Below are positions 17,280 to 26,420 of a stretch of DNA of 64,000 nt, piece after piece. Within the stretch, counting starts at the first letter, position 1, and every line of letters begins with the position of its first letter. The notes under the pieces are model-generated. The model was given only the letters and a program-made list of their open reading frames with translations. It had not been told where the DNA came from and ran no database searches. The stretch is from Ferrovibrio sp046297895 (GTDB lineage Bacteria > Pseudomonadota > Alphaproteobacteria > Ferrovibrionales > Ferrovibrionaceae), in assembly GCF_046297895.1 (NCBI RefSeq), contig NZ_JBKBHC010000008.1, forward strand, positions 186,001 to 250,000. The letters are read 5' to 3'. The translations under genes and the position numbers were made by a program.

Positions 17280-18281
17280 ATGATGATCAAAGCCGTCCGC
17301 TATTCCCAATTCGGCAAAGCCCACGACGTGGCCGAGTTGATCGACCTGCCCAATCCAGGCCAGCCAAAGAGCGGCGAGGTGCTGATCGATGTGGAAGCCT
17401 CGCCGATCAATCCGGCCGACCTGCTGCAATTCGAGGGCAAATACGGCGCCGCGCCGCCGCCCCTGCCGGTGATGGCCGGTGGCGAGGGCGTGGGCATCGT
17501 ACGTGTCGTTGGCGAAGGCGTTACACACCTGAAGGCCGGAGACCGCGTGCTGCTGCTCTTTGCCGGGCGCGGCAACTGGCGCAGCAGCCTGGTCGCCAAG
17601 GCGGCGAGACTGTTTGCATTGCCCTCGGGCGTGGATCCACTGCAGCTTGCCATGCTCACGGTCAATCCGCCCACGGCGATGCTGATGCTGCAGAATTTCG
17701 CAACATTGAACAGCGGCGACTGGGTGATCCAGAATGCCGCCAATTCGGGCGTGGGCCACAGCGTGATCGCGCTGGCCCGGCGCCGTGGCCTGCGCAGCAT
17801 CAATGTCGTGCGGCGCGCCGAACTCGCCCGCGAACTGCAGGTCCTGGGTGCCGACAGCGTGCTGGTGGATGGCCCCGATCTGCCCGCGCAGGTCAGGGCG
17901 CTGACCGGTAGCGATGCGCTGCCGAAACTCGCTATCGACGCCGTAGCCGGCGAGGCGACCGGCCGACTGGCACAAACCCTGGCAGAAGGCGGCGTGGTGG
18001 TGAATTACGGCATGCTGTCGGGCCAGCCCTGCACACTGCCCCCGGGCGATGTGGTCTTCCGTGACATCAGCCTGCGCGGCTTCTGGCTGGCGCGCTGGTT
18101 CGCCAGCGCCAGTCCCGACGAGATGCGCAAGATCTATGGCGACCTGACACGGCTGATAGCCGACGGCACCATCCATGTATCAGTTGAAGCCATCTATCCG
18201 CTGGAAAGAATCAGGGAGGCGCTGGCTCACGCCGCGCGCGAAGGCCGCAAAGGCAAGATCCTGATCACGCCCCAAACATAG
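17280..18281 (+). CDS. MDR-type NAD(P)H-dependent oxidoreductase (MECR/quinone reductase-like)
   Basis: Medium-chain dehydrogenase/reductase of 333 residues without structural zinc cysteines. It has the catalytic region ASPINPADLLQFEGKYG near residue 42, GGEGVG near 69, and a nucleotide-binding stretch AANSGVGHSVIALARRRG near 154. The sequence NSGVG and overall length resemble mitochondrial trans-2-enoyl-CoA reductase (MECR/ETR1) and related alphaproteobacterial proteins, so reduction of an enoyl thioester is plausible; quinone reduction is the alternative. AGGGAA precedes two adjacent ATGs, of which the first is used. It is flanked by genes on the opposite strand. Confidence 0.85.
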   Translation: MMIKAVRYSQFGKAHDVAELIDLPNPGQPKSGEVLIDVEASPINPADLLQFEGKYGAAPPPLPVMAGGEGVGIVRVVGEGVTHLKAGDRVLLLFAGRGNWRSSLVAKAARLFALPSGVDPLQLAMLTVNPPTAMLMLQNFATLNSGDWVIQNAANSGVGHSVIALARRRGLRSINVVRRAELARELQVLGADSVLVDGPDLPAQVRALTGSDALPKLAIDAVAGEATGRLAQTLAEGGVVVNYGMLSGQPCTLPPGDVVFRDISLRGFWLARWFASASPDEMRKIYGDLTRLIADGTIHVSVEAIYPLERIREALAHAAREGRKGKILITPQT

Positions 18282-18292
18282 CCGGGGCGACG

Positions 18293-18763
18293 CTACTCGG
18301 CCTCTGACAGATAAATGGCGGCGAGGATCTTGTTGACTTTGCCGCCATCCATCAGGGGCAGGGCCAGCTTGTCCATCAGCAGATACTCCCTGGCGGAGGG
18401 ACTGCTGCGCGAAATGTAAATGGGCCGGGCACCGCGGATGACCTCGCGATATTCGAGCGCCGGTTTCTGCCCAATCAGCGGGACACAATCGGCTACCCGC
18501 CGGCCGGTCAGGTCAAAACCGAAAATGCGCACCAATTCGGTGCCATAGAGACGGTAGCTGATATCCTCGCCATCGCAATCCAGGATCATAAGATGGCCCA
18601 GCCAGGGCCGCAGATCCTCGATGGTGAAGTCGTTGCGCGACGGCGCCGGGCGGCTGCCGCGTTTGTCGAGCCAGAGATCGTAAAGCGCGCGCAGAGCCGG
18701 GCTGCTGATCGCTGGCGCTTCCGCTCCGCCGTCATTGTTAAAAATCTGTCCGAACTGGATCAT
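18293..18763 (-). CDS. PAS_5 domain-containing protein
   Basis: Stand-alone PAS_5-type protein of 156 residues, a family expanded in Rhodospirillales and Rhizobiales. Recognised by the typical order DLWLDKRGSRPAPSRNDFTIEDLRPWLGHLMILD, then ISYRLYGTELVRIFGFDLTGR, and LALPLMDGGKVNKILAAIYL at the end. Members are thought to be small sensory or regulatory proteins, but no ligand is established. No output domain is fused. It is convergent with the MDR gene, 11 bases apart, and its start is supported by the family N-terminus only. Confidence 0.85.
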   Translation of the reverse strand: MIQFGQIFNNDGGAEAPAISSPALRALYDLWLDKRGSRPAPSRNDFTIEDLRPWLGHLMILDCDGEDISYRLYGTELVRIFGFDLTGRRVADCVPLIGQKPALEYREVIRGARPIYISRSSPSAREYLLMDKLALPLMDGGKVNKILAAIYLSEAE

Positions 18764-18998
18764 GCCGATGTGTCCGTATGAGTCCCTAAACGGCTGCGGC
18801 CTGCGTCCGTTCCCAGCCCTTCTTTTACCGGCTGACCCACCATAATCCTGAATTACGATTTAGTAACACCCCCTTTCACAAGCGAAAGATTCGGTAACGA
18901 CTTTTGACCAGATGGCACAGACCTTTCCGCCCTTGGTCCATGGCAGAAAACATGCCGTCTGGGCATAGTGCGCGGGTCTCAGCCACCCGGGATTCCCA

Positions 18999-19610
18999 AT
19001 GACCTTCATCAATTCACTCGCAGAACTGGAAGCGCTCTACGGCACGCCGCTGGAAACCTCCACGGTCAAGGAAATCGATCGTATCTCGCCTGAATACCGC
19101 GCCTATATCGAGGCCTCGCCATTCGTCACACTGGCAACGGCCGGACCGGAAGGCCTGGACTGCTCGCCACGCGGCGACCGCCCCGGATTCGTGCGGGTAG
19201 CCGATGAAAAGACGCTGCTGCTGCCTGACCGCCGCGGGAACAACCGCATCGATTCCTTGCGCAATATCCTGCGCGATCCCCGTGTGGCCCTGCTGTTCCT
19301 TTTGCCTGGGCTGGGCAATACCCTGCGGGTCAATGGCCGCGCACGCCTCAGCATAGACCCCGAATTGCTGGCATCTTTCGCGGTGGAGGAAAAGCCGCCG
19401 CGTTCGGTGGCGGTTATCACCGTGGACGCCGTGTACTTCCAATGTGCTCGAGCCGTGATCCGTGCCGAACTGTGGAACCCAGCCCGGCATCTGGAAAAGG
19501 ACAGCCTGCCCAGCCCCGGCCAGATCCTCGCCTCGCTCAGCCAGCAGCGCATCGGCGGCGAGGAGTATGATCGCACCTGGGCCGATCGGGCTCGCCAGAC
19601 GATGTGGTGA
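18999..19610 (+). CDS. PPOX-type FMN-binding flavoprotein, MSMEG_1061-like
   Basis: Split-barrel flavoprotein of 203 residues related to pyridoxamine phosphate oxidase. The FMN-binding pattern is visible: SPFVTLATAGPEGLDCSPRGD near residue 40, LLLPDRRGNNRIDSLRNIL near 72 and DPRVALLFLLPGLGNTLRVNGRA near 93. The C-terminal part matches the MSMEG_1061 subgroup, whose substrate is unknown. The ATG at 18999 fits the family start. It is followed after 169 bases by an NAD(P)H:ferredoxin-type reductase on the same strand, a possible electron donor, though no experiment is known to me that links them. Confidence 0.88.
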   Translation: MTFINSLAELEALYGTPLETSTVKEIDRISPEYRAYIEASPFVTLATAGPEGLDCSPRGDRPGFVRVADEKTLLLPDRRGNNRIDSLRNILRDPRVALLFLLPGLGNTLRVNGRARLSIDPELLASFAVEEKPPRSVAVITVDAVYFQCARAVIRAELWNPARHLEKDSLPSPGQILASLSQQRIGGEEYDRTWADRARQTMW

Positions 19611-19779
19611 ATCCGGTTTTTAAGGGAATCTGGCTTTCACAGGCCGGAGGCATGCTGGCGCCGCCCACCACCCGACGCAAAAGCCACATGAAGTCAGCCT
19701 CTTGCCCGGCGCGACTGGCGCCTGACGGGCCAAAAAGTTACAAAACCATGCCTCGTCCAGATTCCCCGAGTTGCCCGCG

Positions 19780-20802
19780 ATGACCTTCAAAACAGATATT
19801 GCCGTGATCGGCGCCGGCCCGGTCGGCCTGTTCGCCGTGTTCGAATGCGGCATGGTCGGCCTGAAATGCCATGTGATCGACGCGCTGGACGCGATCGGAG
19901 GGCAATGCAGTGCGCTGTATCCGGAAAAACCGATCTATGACATTCCGGGCTTTCCGATGATCTCAGGCGCGGGCCTGGTCGAGAATCTGGAAGCGCAGGC
20001 CGCACCCTTTGCGCCCGCCTATCATCTTGGCCAGCGGGTCGAGCGCCTGGAGCGCTTGGCTGGAAATGCCGGTTTCCGGCTCGCCACTTCCAAGGGCACC
20101 ACCATCGAGGCTCGCGCGGTGATCATTGCAGCCGGCGCCGGCGCCTTCGGCCCCAACCGCCCCCCCCTGCCCGGCATCGAGGCCTATGAAGGCCTGCCTG
20201 GGGGCAACGGCGTGCAGTATCTGGTGCGCCGCGCCGAGGATTATCGGGGCAAACGCATCGTAATTGCTGGTGGTGGCGATTCCGCTGTCGATTGGGCGCT
20301 GATGCTGCATGGCATTGCCGCCCATATTGATTTCGTACATCGACGCGACCAGTTCCGAGCCGCTCCCGACAGCGTAGGCAAGCTGCGTGCGCTGAACGGG
20401 CAAGGCCTCGACATTGTGGTGCCTTACCAACTCGACTCACTCGAAGGCGAAACCGGTCGGCTGCAGGCCGTGATCGTGAAATCGCTGGAGGGAGAGAGTC
20501 GTCGCCTGCCGGCCGATGCATTGCTGGCTTTCTTCGGTCTGCGCAGCGAACTCGGGCCAATCGCGCAATGGGGTCTGGAGATCGAGCGCCATCATGTGCC
20601 GGTGGATCCGGCCACCTGCCAGACGACGCAACCCGGCATCTTCGCCATTGGCGACATCGCCACCTATCCCGGCAAACTGAAACTGATCCTGACCGGCTTT
20701 GCCGAAGCGGCTGTGGCTGCACATGCGATCTATCCGCTGCTGCATGGCGGCCAACCGCTCCATTTCGAGTATTCCACCTCGAAAGGAAAACCTGGGGCTT
20801 AG
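19780..20802 (+). CDS. NAD(P)/FAD-dependent oxidoreductase (ferredoxin-NADP+ reductase type)
   Basis: Two-dinucleotide-binding flavoprotein of 340 residues resembling thioredoxin-reductase-like ferredoxin-NADP+ reductases. It has FAD-binding VIGAGPVGLFAVFECGM near residue 9, then GGQCSALYPEKPIYDIPGFP near 42, NAD(P)-binding IVIAGGGDSAVDWALML near 162 and FAD-contacting FAIGDIATYPGKLKLI near 288. There is no CxxC redox pair, which argues against thioredoxin reductase. I use ATG 19780 rather than the TTG at 19771 because the family begins directly before DIAVIGAGP. It overlaps the convergent CoA ligase by four bases. Confidence 0.9.
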   Translation: MTFKTDIAVIGAGPVGLFAVFECGMVGLKCHVIDALDAIGGQCSALYPEKPIYDIPGFPMISGAGLVENLEAQAAPFAPAYHLGQRVERLERLAGNAGFRLATSKGTTIEARAVIIAAGAGAFGPNRPPLPGIEAYEGLPGGNGVQYLVRRAEDYRGKRIVIAGGGDSAVDWALMLHGIAAHIDFVHRRDQFRAAPDSVGKLRALNGQGLDIVVPYQLDSLEGETGRLQAVIVKSLEGESRRLPADALLAFFGLRSELGPIAQWGLEIERHHVPVDPATCQTTQPGIFAIGDIATYPGKLKLILTGFAEAAVAAHAIYPLLHGGQPLHFEYSTSKGKPGA

Positions 20803-22355
20803 ACGATCCGACTGGTGTGATTGCCCCAATAGCGGTCCTTGATCAGGCGCTTGTATAGCTTGCCTGTCGCATGACGCGGCAAGGCTGGGTCGAAATCGAC
20901 CGAGCGCGGGCATTTGATGCTGGCCAGATGCTGCCGGCAGTAGGCCAGCAGTTCTTCCGCCAGCGCCGGGCCGGCATCGGCCATGTCCACCGGCTGCACC
21001 ACCGCCTTTACCTCTTCGCCAAAATCCTCATTCGGCACGCCGATCACCGCCACGTCCGCAACCTTGGGATGCCCGATCAGCACATGCTCGGCTTCCTGCG
21101 GATAGATGTTCACACCGCCGGAAATAATCATGAAAGCCTTGCGGTCGGTCAGATAGAGGTAGCCCTCCGCATCGACATAGCCGACATCGCCCAGCGTGCT
21201 CCAGCCCTTGTCGTTGAAGGCCTGTCGCGTCTTGGCCTCATCATTGTGATAGGCGAAAGGCTGGCCATCGGAGAAATAAACCAGACCAGCCTTGCCGGGC
21301 GGCAGTTCCGCGTCGCTCTCGTCATCCACAATGTGCAGTTTGCCAATGATGGCGCGACCGACCGAACCCTTATGCGTCAGCCATTCCTGACTGGTGATGT
21401 AGGTCATGCCGTTGCCTTCAGACGCGGCATAATATTCATGCAGGATTGGCCCCCACCAGTCGATCATCTGCTGTTTGGTGGCATGCGAGATCGGACCCGC
21501 GCCATGGATGGCGACGCGATGCGACGACAGGTCATAGCGCGGCCGCACTTCCGCCGGCAGTTTCAACATGCGCACGAACATGGTCGGCACCCAGTTGGAG
21601 TGCGTGACGCGGTAACGCTCGATCAATCGGAGAGATTCCTCGGCGTCGAAATGCTCCATGATCACCAGCGTGCCGCCGACCTTCGACACCAACATGGAGT
21701 AGCGCAGCGGTGCGGCATGATAGAGCGGCGCAGGCGAGAGATAGACCATGTCTGCGCCATAGCCATACAGGCTGAACCCATTATCAACGAAATAGCTGCG
21801 GATTCCGACCGGGTCGCCATTGATCAGCCGTTTCACGCCCTTGGGCTTGCCCGTGGTGCCCGAGGAATACAGCATGTCTCTACCCTGCATCTCGTCGGGT
21901 ATCGGCGTGGCCGGCATGGCATCCAGCGCGGCCTCCCAGCTCACATAGCCATCCGCCAGACCGCCGATCATCAGAAAATGCTTCACCAGCGGGCAAAGCC
22001 GGCGCAGGTCCGCCGCCATGGATGCGAAGGCATCGGTAATGACGAGTACGGTGGAGCCTGAGTCCGTAACGATATAGGCCAGTTCCTCGGCCATCAGTTT
22101 GGTGCTGATGGTCGTGTAATACAGGCCGGCACGGTCGGCGCCAAAGCAGGCGTCGAAGAATTCCGGCCGGTTCTCGATCACCATCGCCACATGACTGCGC
22201 GGACTGAGGTCAAGGCTGCGGAACAGATGTGCGGCCCGGTTGGAATTCTCCTCCAATTCTTGGAACGTCTTGGTCCGGCCGGAGCCGGCCATGATCACCG
22301 CCGGCTTGTCAGGCGTGTTGCGTGCATGCTCGGTGATATAGACTAGGTCCGACAC
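20799..22355 (-). CDS. AMP-dependent acyl-CoA synthetase
   Basis: Adenylate-forming ligase of 518 residues. It has the motif LYSSGTTGKPKGV near residue 175, the GEGNG-like YYAASEGNGMTY near 315, and catalytic lysine region HATGKLYKRLIKDRY at the end. It resembles the FadD-like synthetases acting on aromatic or cyclic acids in soil bacteria; the substrate is unknown. It starts with GTG only one base after the TGA of the upstream ligase, with GGGAGGAG inside that gene, so the two are translationally coupled. Two ligases in tandem suggest use of related acids or of a shared pathway. Confidence 0.9.
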   Translation of the reverse strand: MSDLVYITEHARNTPDKPAVIMAGSGRTKTFQELEENSNRAAHLFRSLDLSPRSHVAMVIENRPEFFDACFGADRAGLYYTTISTKLMAEELAYIVTDSGSTVLVITDAFASMAADLRRLCPLVKHFLMIGGLADGYVSWEAALDAMPATPIPDEMQGRDMLYSSGTTGKPKGVKRLINGDPVGIRSYFVDNGFSLYGYGADMVYLSPAPLYHAAPLRYSMLVSKVGGTLVIMEHFDAEESLRLIERYRVTHSNWVPTMFVRMLKLPAEVRPRYDLSSHRVAIHGAGPISHATKQQMIDWWGPILHEYYAASEGNGMTYITSQEWLTHKGSVGRAIIGKLHIVDDESDAELPPGKAGLVYFSDGQPFAYHNDEAKTRQAFNDKGWSTLGDVGYVDAEGYLYLTDRKAFMIISGGVNIYPQEAEHVLIGHPKVADVAVIGVPNEDFGEEVKAVVQPVDMADAGPALAEELLAYCRQHLASIKCPRSVDFDPALPRHATGKLYKRLIKDRYWGNHTSRIV

Positions 22356-22356
22356 G

Positions 22357-23892
22357 TCACTCCTCCCTTTGCAGCAGAGAGCGCAGTTCGGTTTTCAGCA
22401 CCTTGCCGTAGTTGTTCTTCGGCAGGGCCTCGACAAACCGATACTGTTTCGGCCGCTTGAATCTGGCGATATTGTCCAGACAGAGGCGATCCAGCTTTTC
22501 AGCTGTCACAGCGCTGCCTGGCCGCGCCACCACAAAGGCAATCACCTCTTCGCCCCAGTCGGCATGCGGCCTGCCCACCACCGAAACCTCGCTGACATCC
22601 GGGTGCCGCAGCAGCACCTCCTCCACTTCGCGGGGATAGATGTTGCTGCCGCCGGAGATGATCATGTCCTTTGAACGATCCTTGAGGGTGAGGAAACCAT
22701 CCTGATCGAAACTGCCCATGTCGCCGGTATGCAGCCAGCCATTGCGCAGCGTCTGCGCCGTGGCATCGGGGTTGCGCCAATAGCCGGCCATGACGATTTC
22801 GCCGCGACAGACCACTTCGCCTATCTCACCCACAGGCAGGGGGTTGTCCTCGGCATCCACGACACGCACCTCAACATCGGTCCGTGCAATCCCGGCCGAC
22901 CCCAGCCGGGCCAAATGCCGCGGATGCCCGGTATCGACATGCATCTGCTTGTCCATCCCGGTGATGGTCATCGGCGCCTCGCCCTGGCCATAGATCTGCG
23001 CCAGCTTTGGCCCCAGCACCGCCATCGCCTGCTGCAGATCGGCGACATACATTGGCCCGCCGCCATAGATTATGGTTTTCAGATTGGAGGTATCGGCCGT
23101 GGCGATCTGCGGTGCGTGAATCAGACGATGCACCATGGTGGGGGCGAAGAAGAAGCTGCAGCCGGGCCAATGCGCGATCAGATCCAGCGTCTCGGCCGGA
23201 TCGAAACCGCCGGATTCCGGGACCACCTGGTTGGCGCCGCGCGCCAGATGCGGCAGGCCATACATACCCGAACCATGACTGATCGGGGCACAGTGGATGA
23301 TGCTATCGGTTGGATCGATGCGGTCGACATCGGCAAAATAGTTCATCGTGGCAACCATCAGGTTGCGATGGGTAAGCATCGCGCCTTTGGGTCGACCGGT
23401 GGTGCCCGAGGTGTAAAACAGCCAGGCCAGATGGTCGGGCCGGATTTCGGTTGCCAGCGGCAATGGCTCAGCCGTGTACAGGTGCGCGAATTCCGCCTCC
23501 TCTGCTACGATAATCCGCTGCAATTCTGGCATTTCCGCTTTCAGGGCGGAGAGGTCCTCAGCGAAGGTGGCCGAGACGGCAGCCAGCTTGGCCTGCGCAT
23601 TATCTATAATCCAGGCCGCCTCACGGGCATGCAGCTTGGCATTGATCGGCACGGCAGCCAGGCCGGCATGCCAGAGCGCGAACAGCACCTCCCAGTAATC
23701 GGGGCTGTTCTTCATGACGATGGCAACCCGGTCACCGGGTTTAAGCTTGCCCGCCGCCATCAAGCCGGCAGCCAGCCGGGGCACGCGGCGTCCCATTTCG
23801 GCATAGCTCGCCTTCACCTGGCGGCCGACCGACAATGCTGGCCGCTCGCCCCAGACACTGGCTGCCCGATGCAGCAAATGCGCAATATTCAT
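22357..23892 (-). CDS. AMP-dependent acyl-CoA ligase (FadD family)
   Basis: Adenylate-forming ligase of 511 residues, distinct from its downstream partner. It has the motif FYTSGTTGRPKGAML near residue 163, QIYGQGEAPM near 294 (an unusual form of the A5 YGQTE motif), LHTGDMGSFDQDGFLTLKDRSKDMI near 385 and NNYGKVLKTELR with the catalytic lysine at the C-terminus. Substrate unknown; length and motif pattern fit long-chain or aromatic acid activation. It is the first gene of a two-gene unit, with MNIAHLLHRA as start. A terminator belonging to the next operon upstream lies at 23953-23982. Confidence 0.9.
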   Translation of the reverse strand: MNIAHLLHRAASVWGERPALSVGRQVKASYAEMGRRVPRLAAGLMAAGKLKPGDRVAIVMKNSPDYWEVLFALWHAGLAAVPINAKLHAREAAWIIDNAQAKLAAVSATFAEDLSALKAEMPELQRIIVAEEAEFAHLYTAEPLPLATEIRPDHLAWLFYTSGTTGRPKGAMLTHRNLMVATMNYFADVDRIDPTDSIIHCAPISHGSGMYGLPHLARGANQVVPESGGFDPAETLDLIAHWPGCSFFFAPTMVHRLIHAPQIATADTSNLKTIIYGGGPMYVADLQQAMAVLGPKLAQIYGQGEAPMTITGMDKQMHVDTGHPRHLARLGSAGIARTDVEVRVVDAEDNPLPVGEIGEVVCRGEIVMAGYWRNPDATAQTLRNGWLHTGDMGSFDQDGFLTLKDRSKDMIISGGSNIYPREVEEVLLRHPDVSEVSVVGRPHADWGEEVIAFVVARPGSAVTAEKLDRLCLDNIARFKRPKQYRFVEALPKNNYGKVLKTELRSLLQREE

Positions 23893-23952
23893 GCCCGCCC
23901 CGACAATGATCCGGTTATCCGGCGTTTCCTCAGGGCACGATGTTACGCAAAC

Positions 23953-23982
23953 AAAAGCGGCGCCGACAATGACCGGCGCCGC
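23953..23982 (-). terminator. Rho-independent terminator after the OlsB-like gene
   Basis: Minus strand: perfect nine-base stem GCGGCGCCG with CGGCGCCGC, eight-base loop, followed by TTTTGTTTG. Confidence 0.88.
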
Positions 23983-24018
23983 ACGATATGATGGGCCTTA
24001 AGCTGGATCGCCTGCCGT

Positions 24019-24894
24019 TCAGGCGTGGTATTCGGTCTGCACCAGGCCCTCGTCGGGCGAGAAGCGGTTGTGGTATTTGGGCGCAATGCGCTCAACCGGG
24101 AGCAGGATGAAGACGTCGGTGGTGCCGAACTGGTGATCGACCACGGCGCCGTCGCCGATATAGGCACCCAACCGCAGATAGGCTTTGATCAGCGGCGGCA
24201 GGGCATGCACAGCAGCGCGCGGATTGATCTGATCAGCGGGCATCAGGTCCATCGCGGTATAGCGGTCCGGCAGGGCGCGTACGCGCCATTCCTGCGGCGG
24301 GAGATGATGGGCGTGCAGATAGCTGAGCGCCAGCGCGTGATCCTGCGGATTGATGCCCGGGAACGAGGCACAGCCGAACATGAAGCTGATGTTGTGGTCC
24401 GAAACATAGGTCGAAATGCCGCGCCACAACAGTTGGATCGTTGCATTGGTGCGGTAATCGCGATGCACGCAGGAACGGCCTAATTCGAGCAGGCCGCCGC
24501 CAATGCCGACATAATCGAGCATCGGCTTGAGGTCGTATTCCGAGGCCGAATAGAAACCACCATGCATTTCGGCAACGCTGCGGCGCAGCAGGCGATAAGT
24601 GCCCACCGCTTGTTCGCCTTCCGCCCGGCTACGGTCAAAGACCATCAGGTGGTCGCAGAGGCGATCGAACTGGTCGAAATCCAGGCCCAGCTTCGCCATC
24701 TCCGGCGATGGCTCGGCAGCCATCTCCTCATAGAAAACCTGGTACCGCAGGCGCTGCGCCGCCGCGATATCCTCGGGGCTGCGGGTCAGGCGCACCTCGA
24801 AACGGCCATCTGCGGATACGCATTGCCAGCCGCTGCGCGGGCTACGGGCGGCAGGAATGACCGTGGAGACGGAAAGCGGCAGCTGCATGTTCAT
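24019..24894 (-). CDS. olsB: L-ornithine N-alpha-acyltransferase OlsB-like (GNAT)
   Basis: GNAT-fold acyltransferase of about 291 residues resembling OlsB, which transfers a 3-hydroxyacyl group from acyl-ACP to ornithine in the first step of ornithine-lipid synthesis. The family block RLRYQVFYEEMAAEPSPEM occurs near residue 48 and LGRSCVHRDYR near 140 in the acyl-binding core, followed by FGCASFPGINPQDHALALSYL. The frame is open to an ATG at 24948, but that start lies across a perfect inverted repeat and lacks a Shine-Dalgarno; I prefer ATG 24894 (MNMQLPLSV), with ATG 24888 as alternative. OlsA is not in the window. Confidence 0.88.
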   Translation of the reverse strand: MNMQLPLSVSTVIPAARSPRSGWQCVSADGRFEVRLTRSPEDIAAAQRLRYQVFYEEMAAEPSPEMAKLGLDFDQFDRLCDHLMVFDRSRAEGEQAVGTYRLLRRSVAEMHGGFYSASEYDLKPMLDYVGIGGGLLELGRSCVHRDYRTNATIQLLWRGISTYVSDHNISFMFGCASFPGINPQDHALALSYLHAHHLPPQEWRVRALPDRYTAMDLMPADQINPRAAVHALPPLIKAYLRLGAYIGDGAVVDHQFGTTDVFILLPVERIAPKYHNRFSPDEGLVQTEYHA

Positions 24895-24928
24895 GAACCC
24901 GACTATGGCGTTACTGTGTGACGCAAAG

Positions 24929-24946
24929 GTGTCAAATATATGACAC
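24929..24946. promoter_or_regulatory. Perfect inverted repeat upstream of olsB (operator candidate)
   Basis: GTGTCA-AATATA-TGACAC, a perfect dyad with AT-rich centre, 35 bases upstream of the chosen olsB start. On the minus strand its right arm creates TTGACA, a -35-like hexamer. A second dyad, CCCATATATGGG, lies at 25003-25014. Regulator unknown. Confidence 0.55.
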
Positions 24947-25040
24947 ATATACTAAAACGCGTCCGCAATAAAATATCTTGTGGGTCGCGGCCATATCACT
25001 GCCCCATATATGGGCATTCCGAAACAGCGGCCCGAAATCG

Positions 25041-26417
25041 TCAGTCGTCGGCGAGAAGGATTCCTGAGCGGTTTTCAGCGATTCGCGTGGCCGCTCCCCG
25101 TCGCGTGAGCCAGGCAAGCAAGGCAAGGCCGGGCAGCGCCGCCACTGTGGTGGCAACAAAGAAAAGCGGCCAGCCGAGCGATTCGGCCATGAAGCCGGCA
25201 TAGGACGACAGCACCGTGCGTGCCACCGCGGTAAGCGATGAAAGTAACGCGTATTGCGTGGCGGTGTAGGCGATATCGCACAGCGCCGACAGGTAAGCGA
25301 CCAACGCCGCCGTGCCCATGCCACTGGCCAGATTCTCCACGCCGACGGTCAGCGCGAGAAACCACAGATCGTGCCCCTGCATAGCCAGGACGGCAAACAG
25401 CAGATTGGAGCCCATCTGGAGGATGCCGCAGACCCAAAGGGCGCGATACAGTCCCACCGCCTGCATCAACCAGCCACCCAGGAAAAGGCCGAGCATGGTT
25501 GCGGCGAAGCCATAGAGCTTGCTGACCTCGGCGATCTCGGACTTGGTGAAGCCGAGATTGAGGTAGAAGCTGGTCGCCAGCACGCCGGCGAGGCTGTCTC
25601 CCAGCTTGAACAGCATCACGAACAGCAGGATTCCGATCCAGCCTTTGCGGCTCATGAACTGCAGGAACGGGCCGGCGACACTGGTATAGAGCCATGCCAT
25701 CGCCGCGGCAGTCATGCCGGACAGATGCGGCCGGGCCGCCAGCCAGGATTGCGCCTCAGCAAAGCGCCGCTCGGCATCGCCTCGTTGTTTCGCCGCTGGC
25801 TCCCCGGCCAGCAGTACGGTGATCGCGCCAATCACCAGGATAGCGGCCATGGCGAGGTAGACCAGCGGCCAGGCAAATATCGTGGCCATGTATAACGCGC
25901 CAGCCGAGGAAACCAGCATGCCGATGCGATAGCCGAACACGATGGCGGCGGCGCCGGCGGCTAGCTGACGCTCTTCCAGGATCTCGACGCGCCAGGCATC
26001 AATCACAATGTCCTGTGTCGCAGAGGCGAAGGCGACGGCCACAGCGCAGAACGCGGTAAAGATCAGGGCCTGGCCTGGGTTGCTGAAGGCAAGCGCAGCG
26101 ATGGCCGCCATCAGCAAGGCTTGCGCAAAAATCAGCCAGCCACGCCGGCGGCCGAGCCAGCGGGTCAGTAGCGGCAACGGCAAACGGTCCACCAGGGGTG
26201 CCCAGAGGAATTTCAGCGTGTAAGGCACGCCAACCAGGGCGAACAGGCCGATATCCTTGAGGGAGGCGCCCGACTCGGTCAGCCAGGCCTGCAGGGTCTG
26301 GCCCGTAAGCGCCAGCGGCAGGCCGGACGCGAACCCGAGCACGGCAATGGCCAGCACCCGCCGATCGCGATAGACCGCAAAGGCAGCAAGCCAGTCGAGC
26401 AGGCGCCGGGCCGTCAC
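25041..26417 (-). CDS. ampG: AmpG-like MFS muropeptide permease
   Basis: Twelve-helix MFS transporter of 458 residues. AmpG carries anhydro-muropeptides from periplasm to cytoplasm for peptidoglycan recycling. The N-terminus LGFASGLPLALTGQTLQAWLTESG and VGVPYTLKFLWAPLVDR are characteristic AmpG sequences, and ATQDIVIDAWRVEILEERQ follows near residue 145. A basic loop separates the two halves around residues 225-240. It ends well before the olsB promoter region and starts four bases from the stop of prpE, so it may share the prpE transcript. Its start, MTARRLLDWLAAFAVYRDRR, fits the family. Confidence 0.92.
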   Translation of the reverse strand: MTARRLLDWLAAFAVYRDRRVLAIAVLGFASGLPLALTGQTLQAWLTESGASLKDIGLFALVGVPYTLKFLWAPLVDRLPLPLLTRWLGRRRGWLIFAQALLMAAIAALAFSNPGQALIFTAFCAVAVAFASATQDIVIDAWRVEILEERQLAAGAAAIVFGYRIGMLVSSAGALYMATIFAWPLVYLAMAAILVIGAITVLLAGEPAAKQRGDAERRFAEAQSWLAARPHLSGMTAAAMAWLYTSVAGPFLQFMSRKGWIGILLFVMLFKLGDSLAGVLATSFYLNLGFTKSEIAEVSKLYGFAATMLGLFLGGWLMQAVGLYRALWVCGILQMGSNLLFAVLAMQGHDLWFLALTVGVENLASGMGTAALVAYLSALCDIAYTATQYALLSSLTAVARTVLSSYAGFMAESLGWPLFFVATTVAALPGLALLAWLTRRGAATRIAENRSGILLADD

Positions 26418-26420
26418 GAC

